The notes: generated from the letters alone by a model not told the origin. 64,000 bases of DNA from an uncultured Prevotella sp. (GCA_946183415.1 CAMHAM010000003.1:1-64000); one strand, 5' to 3'; positions 39,730 through 50,017 are shown, counted from the stretch's first letter. Program-made: numbers and translations.

Positions 39730-40668
39730 TTAATAGTTGATAAAGATGTAGGCGTAAATGATAATGATAACGAGTATCAGCAATAAAACAACGATACAGA
39801 AGGGAATGAATGACACGATCAGTCGCCAGATGGTGCTCCAGTAGCTATAGCCGGAAAACTGCTTGATGGGGATGATGACCAGTGGTGCACCAAGTGCGTA
39901 GAATATGTAGTCGCCCGTATCGCTGGGTATCAGCATTGTGATGAATGTGCTGTAGATAAGGAGCATATTGGTGATATATACCATTGCCACGAAGCACTCC
40001 GAGAAGCGTAAGTCAGGTATGTCAGGACTTTTGCGGAACAGCAGGAAGAGCGGTACTGAGAAGAGCAGCAGACATGCGAGACTCACCAGCGAAATATTCT
40101 TATTGACCCACTGATAGGCTTTTAGATAGAGTTCCCCTGAGTCCATTTGATGGAAAAGTTCCTTTTTCTTGTTTTGCTTTTCTATTTCTGCTTTAGTGAG
40201 ATTCTTCTTAGTATGGTCGGTCTTTTTTTCATCTTTTTTCACTTCTGCGGGCGTTAATAATTCCGTCTCGTTCTGCTTGATGAGATTCACGCCCTGGATG
40301 TTCAGGCCTGAATCCACCAGGAATGCCAGAGTGCAGAGCAGGAAGAGCATCTTGAACGGAGGGAAATAAGCCATCTGCATGCCTCTGAGGTAGTCGCGGA
40401 TCATGTAGCCAGGTCGTAGTATCAGGTCGCGAAGGGAACGGAACATACCGCGGTTGCCTACGCCCCAGACATCGAGAAACAGCAGGAATGCCTTCTTGAA
40501 GGAGTAGCGCCCTATACTGGCCGACTGTCCGCAACGTGGGCAGTAGTTGCCCTCGAAGCGAGTGCCGCAGGTAGCGCATTCGTGCTGCTCCTCAGAGAGC
40601 GGGGCCACCTGATGAGGCTGATGCTGCCATTTCTTGAATTTCCTGTATTTCTCCTTTTGTTTATTCAT
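39730..40668 (-). CDS. DUF3667 domain-containing membrane protein
   Basis: CATCGTRFEGNYCPRCGQ zinc ribbon then YSFKKAFLLFLDVWGVGNRGMFRSLRDLILRPGYMIRDYLRG, TM segments. Confidence 0.8.
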   Translation of the reverse strand: MNKQKEKYRKFKKWQHQPHQVAPLSEEQHECATCGTRFEGNYCPRCGQSASIGRYSFKKAFLLFLDVWGVGNRGMFRSLRDLILRPGYMIRDYLRGMQMAYFPPFKMLFLLCTLAFLVDSGLNIQGVNLIKQNETELLTPAEVKKDEKKTDHTKKNLTKAEIEKQNKKKELFHQMDSGELYLKAYQWVNKNISLVSLACLLLFSVPLFLLFRKSPDIPDLRFSECFVAMVYITNMLLIYSTFITMLIPSDTGDYIFYALGAPLVIIPIKQFSGYSYWSTIWRLIVSFIPFCIVVLLLILVIIIIYAYIFINY

Positions 40669-40843
40669 TTGTGTATCTTTAATCGCTGCAAAGTTACCTC
40701 ATTTTGTCCTAATAGCCAAATATTCAGGCAAAAAGTTCCAGAAAAGTATCCTTTCTATTATTCCCAGCCTGGGATGAAATAAAAAAGTAGTTAAATCCAT
40801 ACATAAAAACGCTGAAGTTCGAGATTTATTAGCTATAATTGGT

Positions 40844-40851
40844 TAACTTTG
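40844..40851 (+). promoter_or_regulatory. Bacteroidetes -7 box (TAACTTTG)
   Basis: TAnnTTTG upstream of the FNT-like gene. Confidence 0.5.
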
Positions 40852-40872
40852 CAGCCAGGAATCGTAAGAAGG

Positions 40873-41478
40873 ATGAAGATGATAAGAAAGATTTTGCCTT
40901 TGGCTATTCTGGCTGGTATATGTATTTCAATAGGTTGTGTTGTCAATCTGAGGGTTGGCGGTGTGGCAGGTGCCGTACTTTTTGCCTTTGGCCTGACAAC
41001 GGTAGTGTATTATGGGCTGAAGCTTTATACGGGCACAGCTGGATTTATCCGTATGAAGGGTGACTGGCTGATGCTCTGTGTGGTGCTTTTGGGCAATATC
41101 ATTGGCTGTCTGCTTACGGCGTGGATGATTGCATACGCTCAGCCCGACTGTGTTGAACCAGCCTCTAAGATTCTCGCAGGTCGCTTGGCTAAAGGTCCTT
41201 TGGCTTGTTTTCTGTTAGCCATCGGTTGCGGTTTCATCATGACTACTGCAGTCGAGTTTGCCCGCAAGGGTAAGATGCTCACGTTACTGCTGGGTGTGCC
41301 TGTATTTATTCTCTGCGGCTTTGCCCACTCTATCGCTGATGCTTTCTATTTTCTGGTTTCGCCCTCTGAGCAAGTGCTGCAGGCGAGTGTTCTTATCGTC
41401 TATGTCAGCGAGGTACTGGGCAATTTCGTAGGTTGCAACCTTTATCGTTGGATGCTCGTCTTCGAGCCAAAAGAATAA
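40873..41478 (+). CDS. formate/nitrite transporter family protein
   Basis: GCVVNLRVGGVAGAVLFAFGLTTVVYYGLKLYTGTAGF, LGNIIGC, GFAHSIADAFYF, SEVLGNFVGC: FNT fold repeats. Confidence 0.75.
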   Translation: MKMIRKILPLAILAGICISIGCVVNLRVGGVAGAVLFAFGLTTVVYYGLKLYTGTAGFIRMKGDWLMLCVVLLGNIIGCLLTAWMIAYAQPDCVEPASKILAGRLAKGPLACFLLAIGCGFIMTTAVEFARKGKMLTLLLGVPVFILCGFAHSIADAFYFLVSPSEQVLQASVLIVYVSEVLGNFVGCNLYRWMLVFEPKE

Positions 41479-41485
41479 ACCGTAT

Positions 41486-42307
41486 ATGAGTATGAAGAAA
41501 CCCAAGTGGCTTGAGAAAGAAGCTCTCTATAAAATCATGTTCGAGTCGGAGCATCCCGTAGGACGCATCTTCGATCTCACGCTGATAACAGCCATCTCGC
41601 TGAGTATCATTATCTCGTTTATCGAGACCATTCCCTCGCTGGCACATACCTTCAAGCTGGTGCTGGAGATACTGGAGTATCTGCTCACCTTCTTCTTTAC
41701 CGTCGAGTATATTGCCCGTGTCTACTGTTCGCCCCGTCCTCGCGATTATGTGTTGAGTTTCTTTGGCATCATCGACTTGTTGTCCACCTTGCCGCCTTAT
41801 CTCTCCTACTTCCTGCCCAACGCACGATACATGATCCTCTTGCGTTCATTCCGATTTATCCGTATCTTCCGCATTTTCAAGCTGTTCAGCTTCATCAACG
41901 AGGGCTACATGCTGATGCGCTCGCTTCATAAGAGCCTTACCAAGATTTCAGTTTACTTCTTGTTTGTGCTGATACTCGACATCTGCTTGGGTACGCTGAT
42001 GTATATGGTGGAGAGTGGCCAGCCTGGCACGCAGTTCACCGATCTGGCCACATCCGTCTATTGGGCCATCGTCACGATGACCACAGTGGGCTATGGCGAC
42101 ATCACGCCTGTTACTGCAATCGGACGTCTGCTTTCTGCCTTCGTCATGCTGCTTGGTTACACCATCATCGCTGTTCCCACAGGCATCGTGACAGCCAATA
42201 TCATCGATGAGACGAAAGAGAAGCCCAAGGACGGACATTGTCCTCGCTGTGATGCCCCCGTCCGCGACAAGGACCACTATTGCTCCCGTTGCGGCGAGAA
42301 GTTGTAG
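41486..42307 (+). CDS. voltage-gated-type K+ channel (ion transporter) with C-terminal zinc ribbon
   Basis: Six TM; S4-like LRSFRFIRIFRIFKL; selectivity filter TMTTVGYGDITP; C-terminus CPRCDAPVRDKDHYCSRCGEKL. Confidence 0.93.
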   Translation: MSMKKPKWLEKEALYKIMFESEHPVGRIFDLTLITAISLSIIISFIETIPSLAHTFKLVLEILEYLLTFFFTVEYIARVYCSPRPRDYVLSFFGIIDLLSTLPPYLSYFLPNARYMILLRSFRFIRIFRIFKLFSFINEGYMLMRSLHKSLTKISVYFLFVLILDICLGTLMYMVESGQPGTQFTDLATSVYWAIVTMTTVGYGDITPVTAIGRLLSAFVMLLGYTIIAVPTGIVTANIIDETKEKPKDGHCPRCDAPVRDKDHYCSRCGEKL

Positions 42308-42363
42308 AAGATGTGTTACAAAAGAATTATTCTAAGAAAATTATCCCTGCCAAGTAGTGTATA

Positions 42364-43551
42364 TTAAAACAAATCTTCTATTCGCATACGGAAAAATTCT
42401 TCGAAGGGAATACCATCTGTTCCGATAACAAGAGAGTGCTTGGGATGAAACAAATCATTGAATTTTGAAATACCACTATTCATTCCTCTACGCCCACTCT
42501 TAACTTCTAATGCCATAACTTCTCCTTGACGAACGATAATAAAATCAACCTCGTCTGAACGTTCACGCCAGTAATAAACGCTATATCCGCCTTCTTCAGC
42601 TCCACCAAGCAAATATGCTCCTACTGCAGATTCTATCCATCGCCCCCATATCTGAGGGTCTATACGATCTTTTTCGTATGATGTGCCTTTAAAAGCTGTT
42701 AGTAATGCATTGTTATAGACCTGATATTTGGGTATAGACTGATAGCGTCGAGCCTCATCGTTAGCATATTTCTGAAGTCCAGCTAAGAGGTTACACTGAT
42801 TGAGAATTTCCAGATAAGATGATAAGGTTGTTACGTTTCCTGCATCTTGAAGCTGCCCTAATGCCTTAGTTAGTGATAACAATTCTGCAGAATAAGTACA
42901 GCCCAACTCGAACAGTTGTTTCATCAGTGCTGGCTTATAGATATTGGAAGTAAGAATAATATCTTTCTCAATAGCAGGAGCCACAAGAGATTCTTTGATA
43001 TATTTTTTCCAACGGCGCATATCTTTGATGAGGCTGGCACTACCAGGATAACCTCCGTAATAGATCCAGTTATCAAGTGTCCATCCGAAGGCATCTTCCA
43101 TTTCCTGTAATGTCCAATGCCCTAAGCGTATTAGTTCAAAACGACCAGCCAATGATTCTGTTAGTCCTTTGCGGAACATTAATCGTGATGATCCAAGTAT
43201 GAAGAGTTTCAGTTGTCGTTTGCTACGAGTGTCAGCATCCCATTCTCGTTTCACGATTTCGCTCCATCGCTTGATTTTATGAATCTCATCAATGACAAGT
43301 ACAGCTTCTGTTTGTTGTCTAGTATCCATGAGAGTACGTGTAGTTTCCCATATTCGGCGTATCCAGTCTGTGTCGTTCTCATCAACACCATCTGCGTTAT
43401 ATAAATAATGTGGTATCTGACATTCTGCCAATACCTGATCTATCAATGTTGATTTACCAACCTGACGAGGGCCTGCTAATACCTGAATGAATGTGCGTGG
43501 TTCATTCATTCTGTCAAGCACTTCTGCAAATTGTGGTCTTTTATACTCCAT
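42364..43551 (-). CDS. AAA+ ATP-binding protein (DUF4143 type)
   Basis: LAGPRQVGKSTLIDQVL Walker A, AVLVIDEIHKIKRWSEIVKREWD, C-terminal nuclease-like EVDFIIVRQGEVMALEVKSGRRG. Confidence 0.9.
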   Translation of the reverse strand: MEYKRPQFAEVLDRMNEPRTFIQVLAGPRQVGKSTLIDQVLAECQIPHYLYNADGVDENDTDWIRRIWETTRTLMDTRQQTEAVLVIDEIHKIKRWSEIVKREWDADTRSKRQLKLFILGSSRLMFRKGLTESLAGRFELIRLGHWTLQEMEDAFGWTLDNWIYYGGYPGSASLIKDMRRWKKYIKESLVAPAIEKDIILTSNIYKPALMKQLFELGCTYSAELLSLTKALGQLQDAGNVTTLSSYLEILNQCNLLAGLQKYANDEARRYQSIPKYQVYNNALLTAFKGTSYEKDRIDPQIWGRWIESAVGAYLLGGAEEGGYSVYYWRERSDEVDFIIVRQGEVMALEVKSGRRGMNSGISKFNDLFHPKHSLVIGTDGIPFEEFFRMRIEDLF

Positions 43552-43617
43552 AATGTTCAAATCTCAGATACAAAATGTTCAAATCTTGGCTGCAAAATGT
43601 TCAAATCTTGGCTGCAA
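43552..43617. repeat. three tandem 22-bp repeats upstream of the AAA+ ATPase
   Basis: AATGTTCAAATCTCAGATACAA, then AATGTTCAAATCTTGGCTGCAA twice (43574-43595 and 43596-43617). Confidence 0.95.
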
Positions 43618-43675
43618 AGATAAGTATTATTTTTGAAACTGAAAAGAAAAAGGAAGGAAATCTTGTGGATTTTAT

Positions 43676-43770
43676 TCTTTCGTTGTATGAATAATCACTA
43701 AATAGTTTGAAAACTTTTGGAGGGTATGGGATGAATGATTATTTTTGCAGGCGATGAGTTATTGGCGAAT
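43676..43770 (+). repeat. duplicated promoter/start cassette, copy 1
   Basis: About 95 bp, near-identical to 45152-45246; contains TTTG(43716-43719)-N20-TATTTTTG(43740-43747) and ATG at 43754. Confidence 0.93.
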
Positions 43771-44752
43771 CCAATGTATGAGGAAGATTTGGATATTGAT
43801 GTTGCTGATGCCAGTGATGCTGATGGCACAGGAGGTGACTGTAATGAAACAGCGCAAATTCCCTAAGACTGTTTCAGCTGGAAACTATAGTGGGATTACT
43901 TGGTTGGGAGGTTCTCGTTATGCAGTGGCTAACGATAAATCGCCTACTGCCGGATTCTATCTGATGACGATCGATATCGATAGTATCACAGGTGAATTAT
44001 CGTCTGTTCGTGAAGATACTTTTCTTACCAGCGGCCTACCAAATCGCGATGAGGAAGGCATTTGTTATATGCCTCATACTCAGACGGTTTTCGTGAGTGG
44101 AGAGAAAGATCAGGAGATTCTGGAGTATAACCTGCAAGGTCAGTTGACGGGTAGAAAACTAAACATTCCAGAAATCTTCAAGTCTTGCTATTCCAATGGT
44201 GGTTTCGAGGCTCTTACTTATCAGGAGCAGACCCATCTCTTTTGGACCACAACTGAGTATACGCTGAAGACGGATGGTGAGAAGCCTACAATAAAAAGAA
44301 AGATCAAGAATCGCTTGCGCCTTCAGTCTTTTGGTGATGACTTACAGCCCAAAGAGCAATATTGGTATGAGACGGACTCTACGATGATTCACAAGGAAAA
44401 GGGTCGCAGCATCTTGGGAGTCAGTGGGTTAGCGGCTCTTGAGGATGGGCGGATTGTGGTTCTCGAACGCGAGATGTATTTCCCCAAGAAGCAGATAGGT
44501 TCGTTTTGTATAGTCAGATTATACTTAGTGGATACCTCTCAGCACCAACCAGGCGAAGTGCTGAGTAAAACCCTTCTGACTGAATTCAAGACAAAATTCA
44601 ATCTCACTCGCAGAAACTTTGCCAATTATGAAGGCATTTGCCTGGGTCCCAAACTCTCAGATGGTCGCCGACTCCTCATCCTTATCTGCGATTCCCAGAA
44701 TCAGCATCGAGGTGTTATGAGAGATTGGTTCAAAACCGTTATTCTTCATTAA
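43754..44752 (+). CDS. secreted esterase-like activity of phytase family protein
   Basis: N-terminal signal peptide (MRKIWILMLLMPVMLMAQ); YSGITWLGGSRYAVANDK, NRDEEGICYMP, NGGFEALTY, NYEGICLGP. Confidence 0.78.
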   Translation: MSYWRIQCMRKIWILMLLMPVMLMAQEVTVMKQRKFPKTVSAGNYSGITWLGGSRYAVANDKSPTAGFYLMTIDIDSITGELSSVREDTFLTSGLPNRDEEGICYMPHTQTVFVSGEKDQEILEYNLQGQLTGRKLNIPEIFKSCYSNGGFEALTYQEQTHLFWTTTEYTLKTDGEKPTIKRKIKNRLRLQSFGDDLQPKEQYWYETDSTMIHKEKGRSILGVSGLAALEDGRIVVLEREMYFPKKQIGSFCIVRLYLVDTSQHQPGEVLSKTLLTEFKTKFNLTRRNFANYEGICLGPKLSDGRRLLILICDSQNQHRGVMRDWFKTVILH

Positions 44753-44907
44753 TTGTTTTTACAAACCGATGTCTGAGAATCGCGCGTCAGTCACCAATCC
44801 TAAAGAGGACTCATACACGCGAAATATGGCTCGTTTTGTAAGCGATTGATATTCTGAGGCTTACAAATTCGACGATTTCTGGACGCACGAAAAATCTCCT
44901 GAAAAGT

Positions 44908-44972
44908 GCCATTTTACTATTAATTTTGGCACTTTTTACTATTAAATCTAGCACTTTTTCCCACTGGAGGGA
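44908..44972. repeat. 22-bp-period GCACTTTTTACTATTAA repeat
   Basis: GCCATTTTACTATTAATTTTG / GCACTTTTTACTATTAAATCTA / GCACTTTTTCCCACTGGAGGGA; related to 16841-16895. Confidence 0.7.
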
Positions 44973-45005
44973 ATACTTTTTCCCTAGTTATCCCGCAAGT
45001 TTGCA

Positions 45006-45052
45006 GTAAGCAAGCACCTTGTTCCCTTGCTGGGAACGCCTCGTTTGCTTAC
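45006..45052. other. long interrupted stem-loop, intergenic
   Basis: GTAAGCAAGC-ACCTT-GTTCCC-TTGCT-GGGAAC-GCCTC-GTTTGCTTAC. Confidence 0.8.
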
Positions 45053-45151
45053 TTCTTCTTCATTTCCCTCCCCTCGCCTCTCCTAGAACACTCAGTTCCG
45101 AAGTGTTAATTTTCAGCACAATTCCTTTACAGAAGAAAGAATTGCCTTGTG

Positions 45152-45246
45152 TCTTTCATTGTATGAATATTCACTAAATAGTTTGAAAACTTTTGGAGGA
45201 TATGGAATGAATGATTATTTTTGCAGGCGATGAGTTATTGGCGAAT
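45152..45246 (+). repeat. duplicated promoter/start cassette, copy 2
   Basis: TTTG(45192-45195)-N20-TATTTTTG(45216-45223), ATG at 45230; near-identical to 43676-43770. Confidence 0.93.
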
Positions 45247-45730
45247 GATATGGTTGGCGTTGATGGTGTGGGCGATTCAGGCTCATGCACAAAGGCGACT
45301 TGTGGTTGTCGATGTGGAGACGCTGCAGCCTGTGGTTGGTGCTAATGTCATCAGTAAAGATGGTTCTGCTACGACAGACTCTTTGGGATATATTAGCGTG
45401 AGTGACAGTTGTAAGTCGCTCTCATTCTCGCACGTCAACTATGAGAGTCGCCTTATCAATCTCAAGGAGCTGAACGATACTGTGTTCTTGATATCCAAGT
45501 TGTTGAATATCAAGGAGGTTGTCGTCTTTGGGCATGATCAGCGTGATAAACTGCCTGAAGCCTTGAAGCGACAGTTGGAAATCGATAAAAAAGAAGCTCA
45601 ACTGGCTGCTATCGACCCCAGTAGTGGTAATCTACTGACTCTTTTGAGCTATATCATTCCCAAAAAGTGGCGCAAGAGTAAAAAAGAGAAGCAGCGCCAA
45701 CGTCTGAAGAAGATATTAGACGCATACTGA
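45230..45730 (+). CDS. secreted carboxypeptidase-like regulatory domain protein
   Basis: Signal peptide ...MIWLALMVWAIQAHAQ; VVDVETLQPVVGANVISKDGSATTDSLGYISVSD resembles CarboxypepD_reg-like domains. Confidence 0.75.
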   Translation: MSYWRMIWLALMVWAIQAHAQRRLVVVDVETLQPVVGANVISKDGSATTDSLGYISVSDSCKSLSFSHVNYESRLINLKELNDTVFLISKLLNIKEVVVFGHDQRDKLPEALKRQLEIDKKEAQLAAIDPSSGNLLTLLSYIIPKKWRKSKKEKQRQRLKKILDAY

Positions 45731-45793
45731 GCCCCATGCGCAAATTGTAGTGAGAAAAATCAGAAAAAGTTTTGAGTTTTGCGAAAAAGTTCC

Positions 45794-45801
45794 TACCTTT
45801 G
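45794..45801 (+). promoter_or_regulatory. Bacteroidetes promoter -7 box TACCTTTG with TTTG 19 bp upstream
   Basis: TTTG-N19-TACCTTTG upstream of the 45845 CDS. Confidence 0.6.
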
Positions 45802-45844
45802 CAACGCTCGAAAAGCTTATTACCAATCTAATCAACAACTGTGT

Positions 45845-46723
45845 ATGAGGAAATTATTAGTTTCACTGCTTTTAGCATTCGTCATTCCTGCAGCAGCGCA
45901 AGATGAGAACAACGGGTTGTACACCCTGAAGAGTGGCAACGTGACCATGACTATCGATGCTGCCAAAGGTGGAAAGATCCTGTCTTTCAAGTATGGTGAT
46001 CAGGAAGTCATTTCACAACTGAAGTGGCCTGAGTCTTTTGGTAGTACCTTTTGGACTAGTCCTCAGAAAGAATGGTATTGGCCACCAGTACCTGAATACG
46101 ACAAGAAGCCTTATACCGTAGAGGAAAAGGACGGGGTGCTGACGATGACAAGCGAGGTGAATGATAAACTGAAATACAGAATCCGCAAGGCTTTTGCTGT
46201 CGATGAGCAGAATCAGGCCATCACCATCACCTACTCTATCATCAACGAGAGCGATGAGACGCGTAAAGTGGCTCCTTGGGAGATTACCCGTGTGCAGAAC
46301 GAGGGAGGTCTGATATTCTTTGAAGCCCCTGTTGACAGCATCTGGCCAGCAGGACTGATGGCCTTCAAGGATGCCAACGGCATAGCCTGCTATGAGCCTG
46401 ATGAGGCCAATGAGAACCGTAAGGTGAATGCTGACGGAAAAGGATGGCTGGCTTATCTGAATAAGGAAAAAGGTCTGCTGTTGGTGAAGCAGTTTGAGGA
46501 TCTTGCTGCAGGACAGCCAGCACCTGACGAGGCTGAGATTCAAGTGTATGTGAATAGAGGCAAGACCTATATCGAGCTTGAGAGTCAGGGAGCCTATACG
46601 ACACTGAAGCCCAAGGAGCAAGTCTGCTGGACAGTGCGCTGGAATCTGCTGCCCTGCGAGGCTACCCCTACCCTATCAGACGCTTTGTTGCAGCAAATAA
46701 GAAATCTGAAATCATCAAACTGA
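45845..46723 (+). CDS. secreted DUF4380-like / galactose-mutarotase-fold protein
   Basis: Signal peptide MRKLLVSLLLAFVIPAAAQ; LKSGNVTMTIDAAKGGKILSFKYGDQEVI ... FGSTFWTSPQKEWYWPP. Confidence 0.65.
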   Translation: MRKLLVSLLLAFVIPAAAQDENNGLYTLKSGNVTMTIDAAKGGKILSFKYGDQEVISQLKWPESFGSTFWTSPQKEWYWPPVPEYDKKPYTVEEKDGVLTMTSEVNDKLKYRIRKAFAVDEQNQAITITYSIINESDETRKVAPWEITRVQNEGGLIFFEAPVDSIWPAGLMAFKDANGIACYEPDEANENRKVNADGKGWLAYLNKEKGLLLVKQFEDLAAGQPAPDEAEIQVYVNRGKTYIELESQGAYTTLKPKEQVCWTVRWNLLPCEATPTLSDALLQQIRNLKSSN

Positions 46724-46727
46724 GGAT

Positions 46728-47369
46728 ATGAAACTGAGTGAACAATTTGTAATAACCATCAATCGCGAGCTTGGCTCTGGCGGCAGAACCATTGGTGAGA
46801 AACTGGCAGGAAAACTGGGTGTGCCCTTCTATGACAAGGTACTCATCCAAGGTCTGCAGGAGAAGTACGAACTGACAACGGAAGAGATAGAGCGCCTGAA
46901 AGGTCAGCAGCACAACTGGTGGGCAGATTTCAAGCGCAGTCTGAAAATTATGCCCAGTTATGCAGCCCCACAGTTGATTTCTGGAAAGACGTCAATTCCT
47001 GACTTCCTGATAACAGACGATATTTTCCAGTCAGAGACAGAGATCCTGAAAGGTATCGCAGCTGATGAATCATGCGTGATAGCAGGCCGTAGCGGCTTTT
47101 TCGTACTGCGCGATCATCCCAATCATCTGAGTATCCTCATTCAGGCTCGTAAGGAGCATCGTATCAATCGTTTGGTAGAAAAGCGTGGCATCTCGCCTAA
47201 AGAGGCTCAGAAGATTATCGAGGAGGTGGATACGGGTCGTGAGAACTATGTGAAGAAATATACAGGCACCTCGCGCTACGACACCAGAAACTATGACCTG
47301 GTCTTCAACGTAGATAATCATAATGAAGACGAGATCGTAGACCTTATCTTGAGATATCTAAAGAAATAG
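46728..47369 (+). CDS. cytidylate kinase-like family protein
   Basis: ITINRELGSGGRTIGEKLAGKLGVPFYDK; VIAGRSGFFVLRDHPNHLSILIQA. Confidence 0.88.
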   Translation: MKLSEQFVITINRELGSGGRTIGEKLAGKLGVPFYDKVLIQGLQEKYELTTEEIERLKGQQHNWWADFKRSLKIMPSYAAPQLISGKTSIPDFLITDDIFQSETEILKGIAADESCVIAGRSGFFVLRDHPNHLSILIQARKEHRINRLVEKRGISPKEAQKIIEEVDTGRENYVKKYTGTSRYDTRNYDLVFNVDNHNEDEIVDLILRYLKK

Positions 47370-47379
47370 GTAGCAGGCA

Positions 47380-50001
47380 ATGGCAAAGAAGGACGGGGAG
47401 CTGACCCCGATGATGAAACAGTTCTTCGATCTAAAGGCGAAACATCCTGACGCAGTGATGCTATTCAGGTGTGGCGACTTCTATGAGACTTATTGCGAAG
47501 ACGCCATCACTGCCTCGAAGATTTTGGGCATCACGCTCACCCATCGCAACAACGGTGCAGGCGTAAAGGGCGACGAGATGGCTGGCTTTCCCCATCATGC
47601 CCTTGATACTTATCTTCCCAAGTTGATCCGTGCTGGCAAGCGCGTGGCTATCTGTGACCAGCTTGAAGACCCCAAACTTACCAAGAAACTCGTCAAGCGA
47701 GGCATCACGGAGTTGGTGACTCCTGGTGTCGCCTTATCAGATAATGTGCTGAACTACAAGGAGAACAACTTCCTGGCAGCTGTCCATTTTGGTAAGTCTT
47801 CGTTTGGAGTAGCCTTCCTGGATATCTCTACAGGTGAGTTCCTGACAGGCGAGGGAACAGCTGACTACGTGGAGAAGCTCTTGGGCAACTTCTCGCCAAA
47901 GGAAATCCTGCACGACAGAACGAAGAAACAGGAGTTTGAGCGTCATTTTGGCTCGAAATACTTCACCTTCCAACTCGATGATTGGGTGTTTACAGAGCAG
48001 ACTTCGAAACAGAAGTTGCTGCGCCACTTCAACGTGAAGAACCTGAAAGGCTTTGGTGTGGATCATCTACAGGCTGGTGTGATAGCTGCTGGAGCCATTT
48101 TGCAATATCTCGAACAGACACAGCACACACAGATTGGTCATATCACCAGCATCTCGCGCATCGAGGAAGATAAGTATGTGCGACTCGATAAGTTCACCAT
48201 TCGCAGTCTGGAGCTGGTTCATCCCATGCAGGATGATGGCAAGTCGCTGCTCGATGTGATTGACAAGACGGTAAGTCCGATGGGGGGGCGTCTGCTGCGT
48301 CGCTGGCTCGTATTCCCTCTGAAGGACGAAAAGCCCATCAACTCCCGTCTCGACATCGTGGAGTATTACTATCGCGAGCCAGAGTTCCGTGAGTGTATCG
48401 ATGACCAGTTGCATCGCATAGGCGACTTAGAGCGTATCATCTCGAAAGCAGCAGTAGGGCGCGTAACACCTCGTGAGGTAGTACAGCTGAAAATCGCCCT
48501 GCAAGCCATACAACCCATCAAGACAGCCTGTCTCTACGCCAAGAACGAAGCACTGAATCGAGTGGGGGAGCAGCTGAATCTCTGCGAATCGCTAAGAGAC
48601 AGGATAGAGAAAGAAATCCAAAACGACCCTCCCCAATTGGTAGCGAAAGGAGGCGTCATCAAAGACGGTGTGAATGCAGAACTAGACGAACTGCGCAGCA
48701 TCGCCTATTCAGGCAAAGACTATCTGCTGAAGATACAGGAGCGTGAGGCTGCAGAGACAGGCATCAGCTCACTGAAAATCGGCTATAACAATGTGTTTGG
48801 CTATTATCTCGAAGTGCGTAATACCTATAAGGACTTGGTGCCGCCAGAGTGGGTGCGTAAGCAGACGCTGGCTCAGGCCGAGCGCTATATCACGCAGGAG
48901 CTGAAGGAGTATGAGGAGAAGATACTTGGCGCTGAGGATAAGATTCTCTCGCTCGAAGCCAAGCTCTTCAACGATCTCGTGCTATCGATGCAGGAGTTTA
49001 TCCCACAGATACAGATCAATGCCAATATCGTGGCACGTCTCGACTGTCTGCTGAGTTTCGCGAAGACTGCCGAGGAGAATAAGTACATCCGTCCTGTGAT
49101 AGATACTTCAGAAGTGATAGATATCAAACAAGGGCGCCACCCTGTTATCGAGCAGGAACTGCCACTTGGCGAGCGATATATCCCTAATGATATCCTGCTC
49201 GACAATGAGCGTCAGCAGATTATCATCATTACAGGTCCGAATATGGCTGGTAAATCAGCGCTGCTGCGACAAACGGCGCTGATAGTACTGTTGGCGCAGA
49301 TAGGTTGTTTCGTGCCCGCAGAGGCCGCGAGAATAGGCTTGGTTGACAAGATATTCACAAGGGTAGGGGCCTCGGATAACATTTCGCTGGGAGAATCCAC
49401 GTTTATGGTAGAGATGACAGAGGCATCGAATATCCTGAACAACGTGTCTTCGCGCTCCTTAGTGCTCTTCGATGAGTTAGGTCGTGGCACGAGTACTTAC
49501 GATGGCATCTCAATCGCGTGGGCCATCGTGGAGTACCTGCATGAGAATGCCAAGGGACATCCCAGAACGCTCTTCGCTACACACTATCATGAGCTCAATG
49601 AGATGGAGAAGAACTTCTCGCGCATCAAGAATTATAACGTCTCTGTGAAGGAGGTCGATGGCAAAGTGATCTTCCTGCGAAAACTTGAAAAGGGTGGGAG
49701 TGAGCACTCCTTTGGTATCCATGTGGCAGAGATTGCGGGTATGCCGCGATCGATCGTGAAGCGCGCCAACGTGATTCTGAAGCAGCTGGAGGCAGATAAC
49801 TCTCAGGTAGGAACCGTTGGCAAGCCCACAGCAGAGATTGCGGCTTCGCGCGAGGGTATGCAGCTGAGTTTCTTCCAGTTAGATGATCCCGTATTATGTC
49901 AGGTTCGCGATGAGATCTTAGGTATTGACGTGAATAATCTCACGCCTCTCGAGGCCCTGAACAAGCTTAACGACATCAAGAAAATCGTATCAGGCAAATA
50001 A
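47380..50001 (+). CDS. mutS: DNA mismatch repair protein MutS
   Basis: [68 protein letters not shown]. Confidence 0.97.
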   Translation: MAKKDGELTPMMKQFFDLKAKHPDAVMLFRCGDFYETYCEDAITASKILGITLTHRNNGAGVKGDEMAGFPHHALDTYLPKLIRAGKRVAICDQLEDPKLTKKLVKRGITELVTPGVALSDNVLNYKENNFLAAVHFGKSSFGVAFLDISTGEFLTGEGTADYVEKLLGNFSPKEILHDRTKKQEFERHFGSKYFTFQLDDWVFTEQTSKQKLLRHFNVKNLKGFGVDHLQAGVIAAGAILQYLEQTQHTQIGHITSISRIEEDKYVRLDKFTIRSLELVHPMQDDGKSLLDVIDKTVSPMGGRLLRRWLVFPLKDEKPINSRLDIVEYYYREPEFRECIDDQLHRIGDLERIISKAAVGRVTPREVVQLKIALQAIQPIKTACLYAKNEALNRVGEQLNLCESLRDRIEKEIQNDPPQLVAKGGVIKDGVNAELDELRSIAYSGKDYLLKIQEREAAETGISSLKIGYNNVFGYYLEVRNTYKDLVPPEWVRKQTLAQAERYITQELKEYEEKILGAEDKILSLEAKLFNDLVLSMQEFIPQIQINANIVARLDCLLSFAKTAEENKYIRPVIDTSEVIDIKQGRHPVIEQELPLGERYIPNDILLDNERQQIIIITGPNMAGKSALLRQTALIVLLAQIGCFVPAEAARIGLVDKIFTRVGASDNISLGESTFMVEMTEASNILNNVSSRSLVLFDELGRGTSTYDGISIAWAIVEYLHENAKGHPRTLFATHYHELNEMEKNFSRIKNYNVSVKEVDGKVIFLRKLEKGGSEHSFGIHVAEIAGMPRSIVKRANVILKQLEADNSQVGTVGKPTAEIAASREGMQLSFFQLDDPVLCQVRDEILGIDVNNLTPLEALNKLNDIKKIVSGK

Positions 50002-50017
50002 GTGCCGAGGATTGAAT

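Noticed and set aside
42364-43551. AAA+ DUF4143 ATPase as a defence or mobile element gene
   Set aside because: Stand-alone family that is common in Bacteroidetes; no flanking defence or mobility genes seen.
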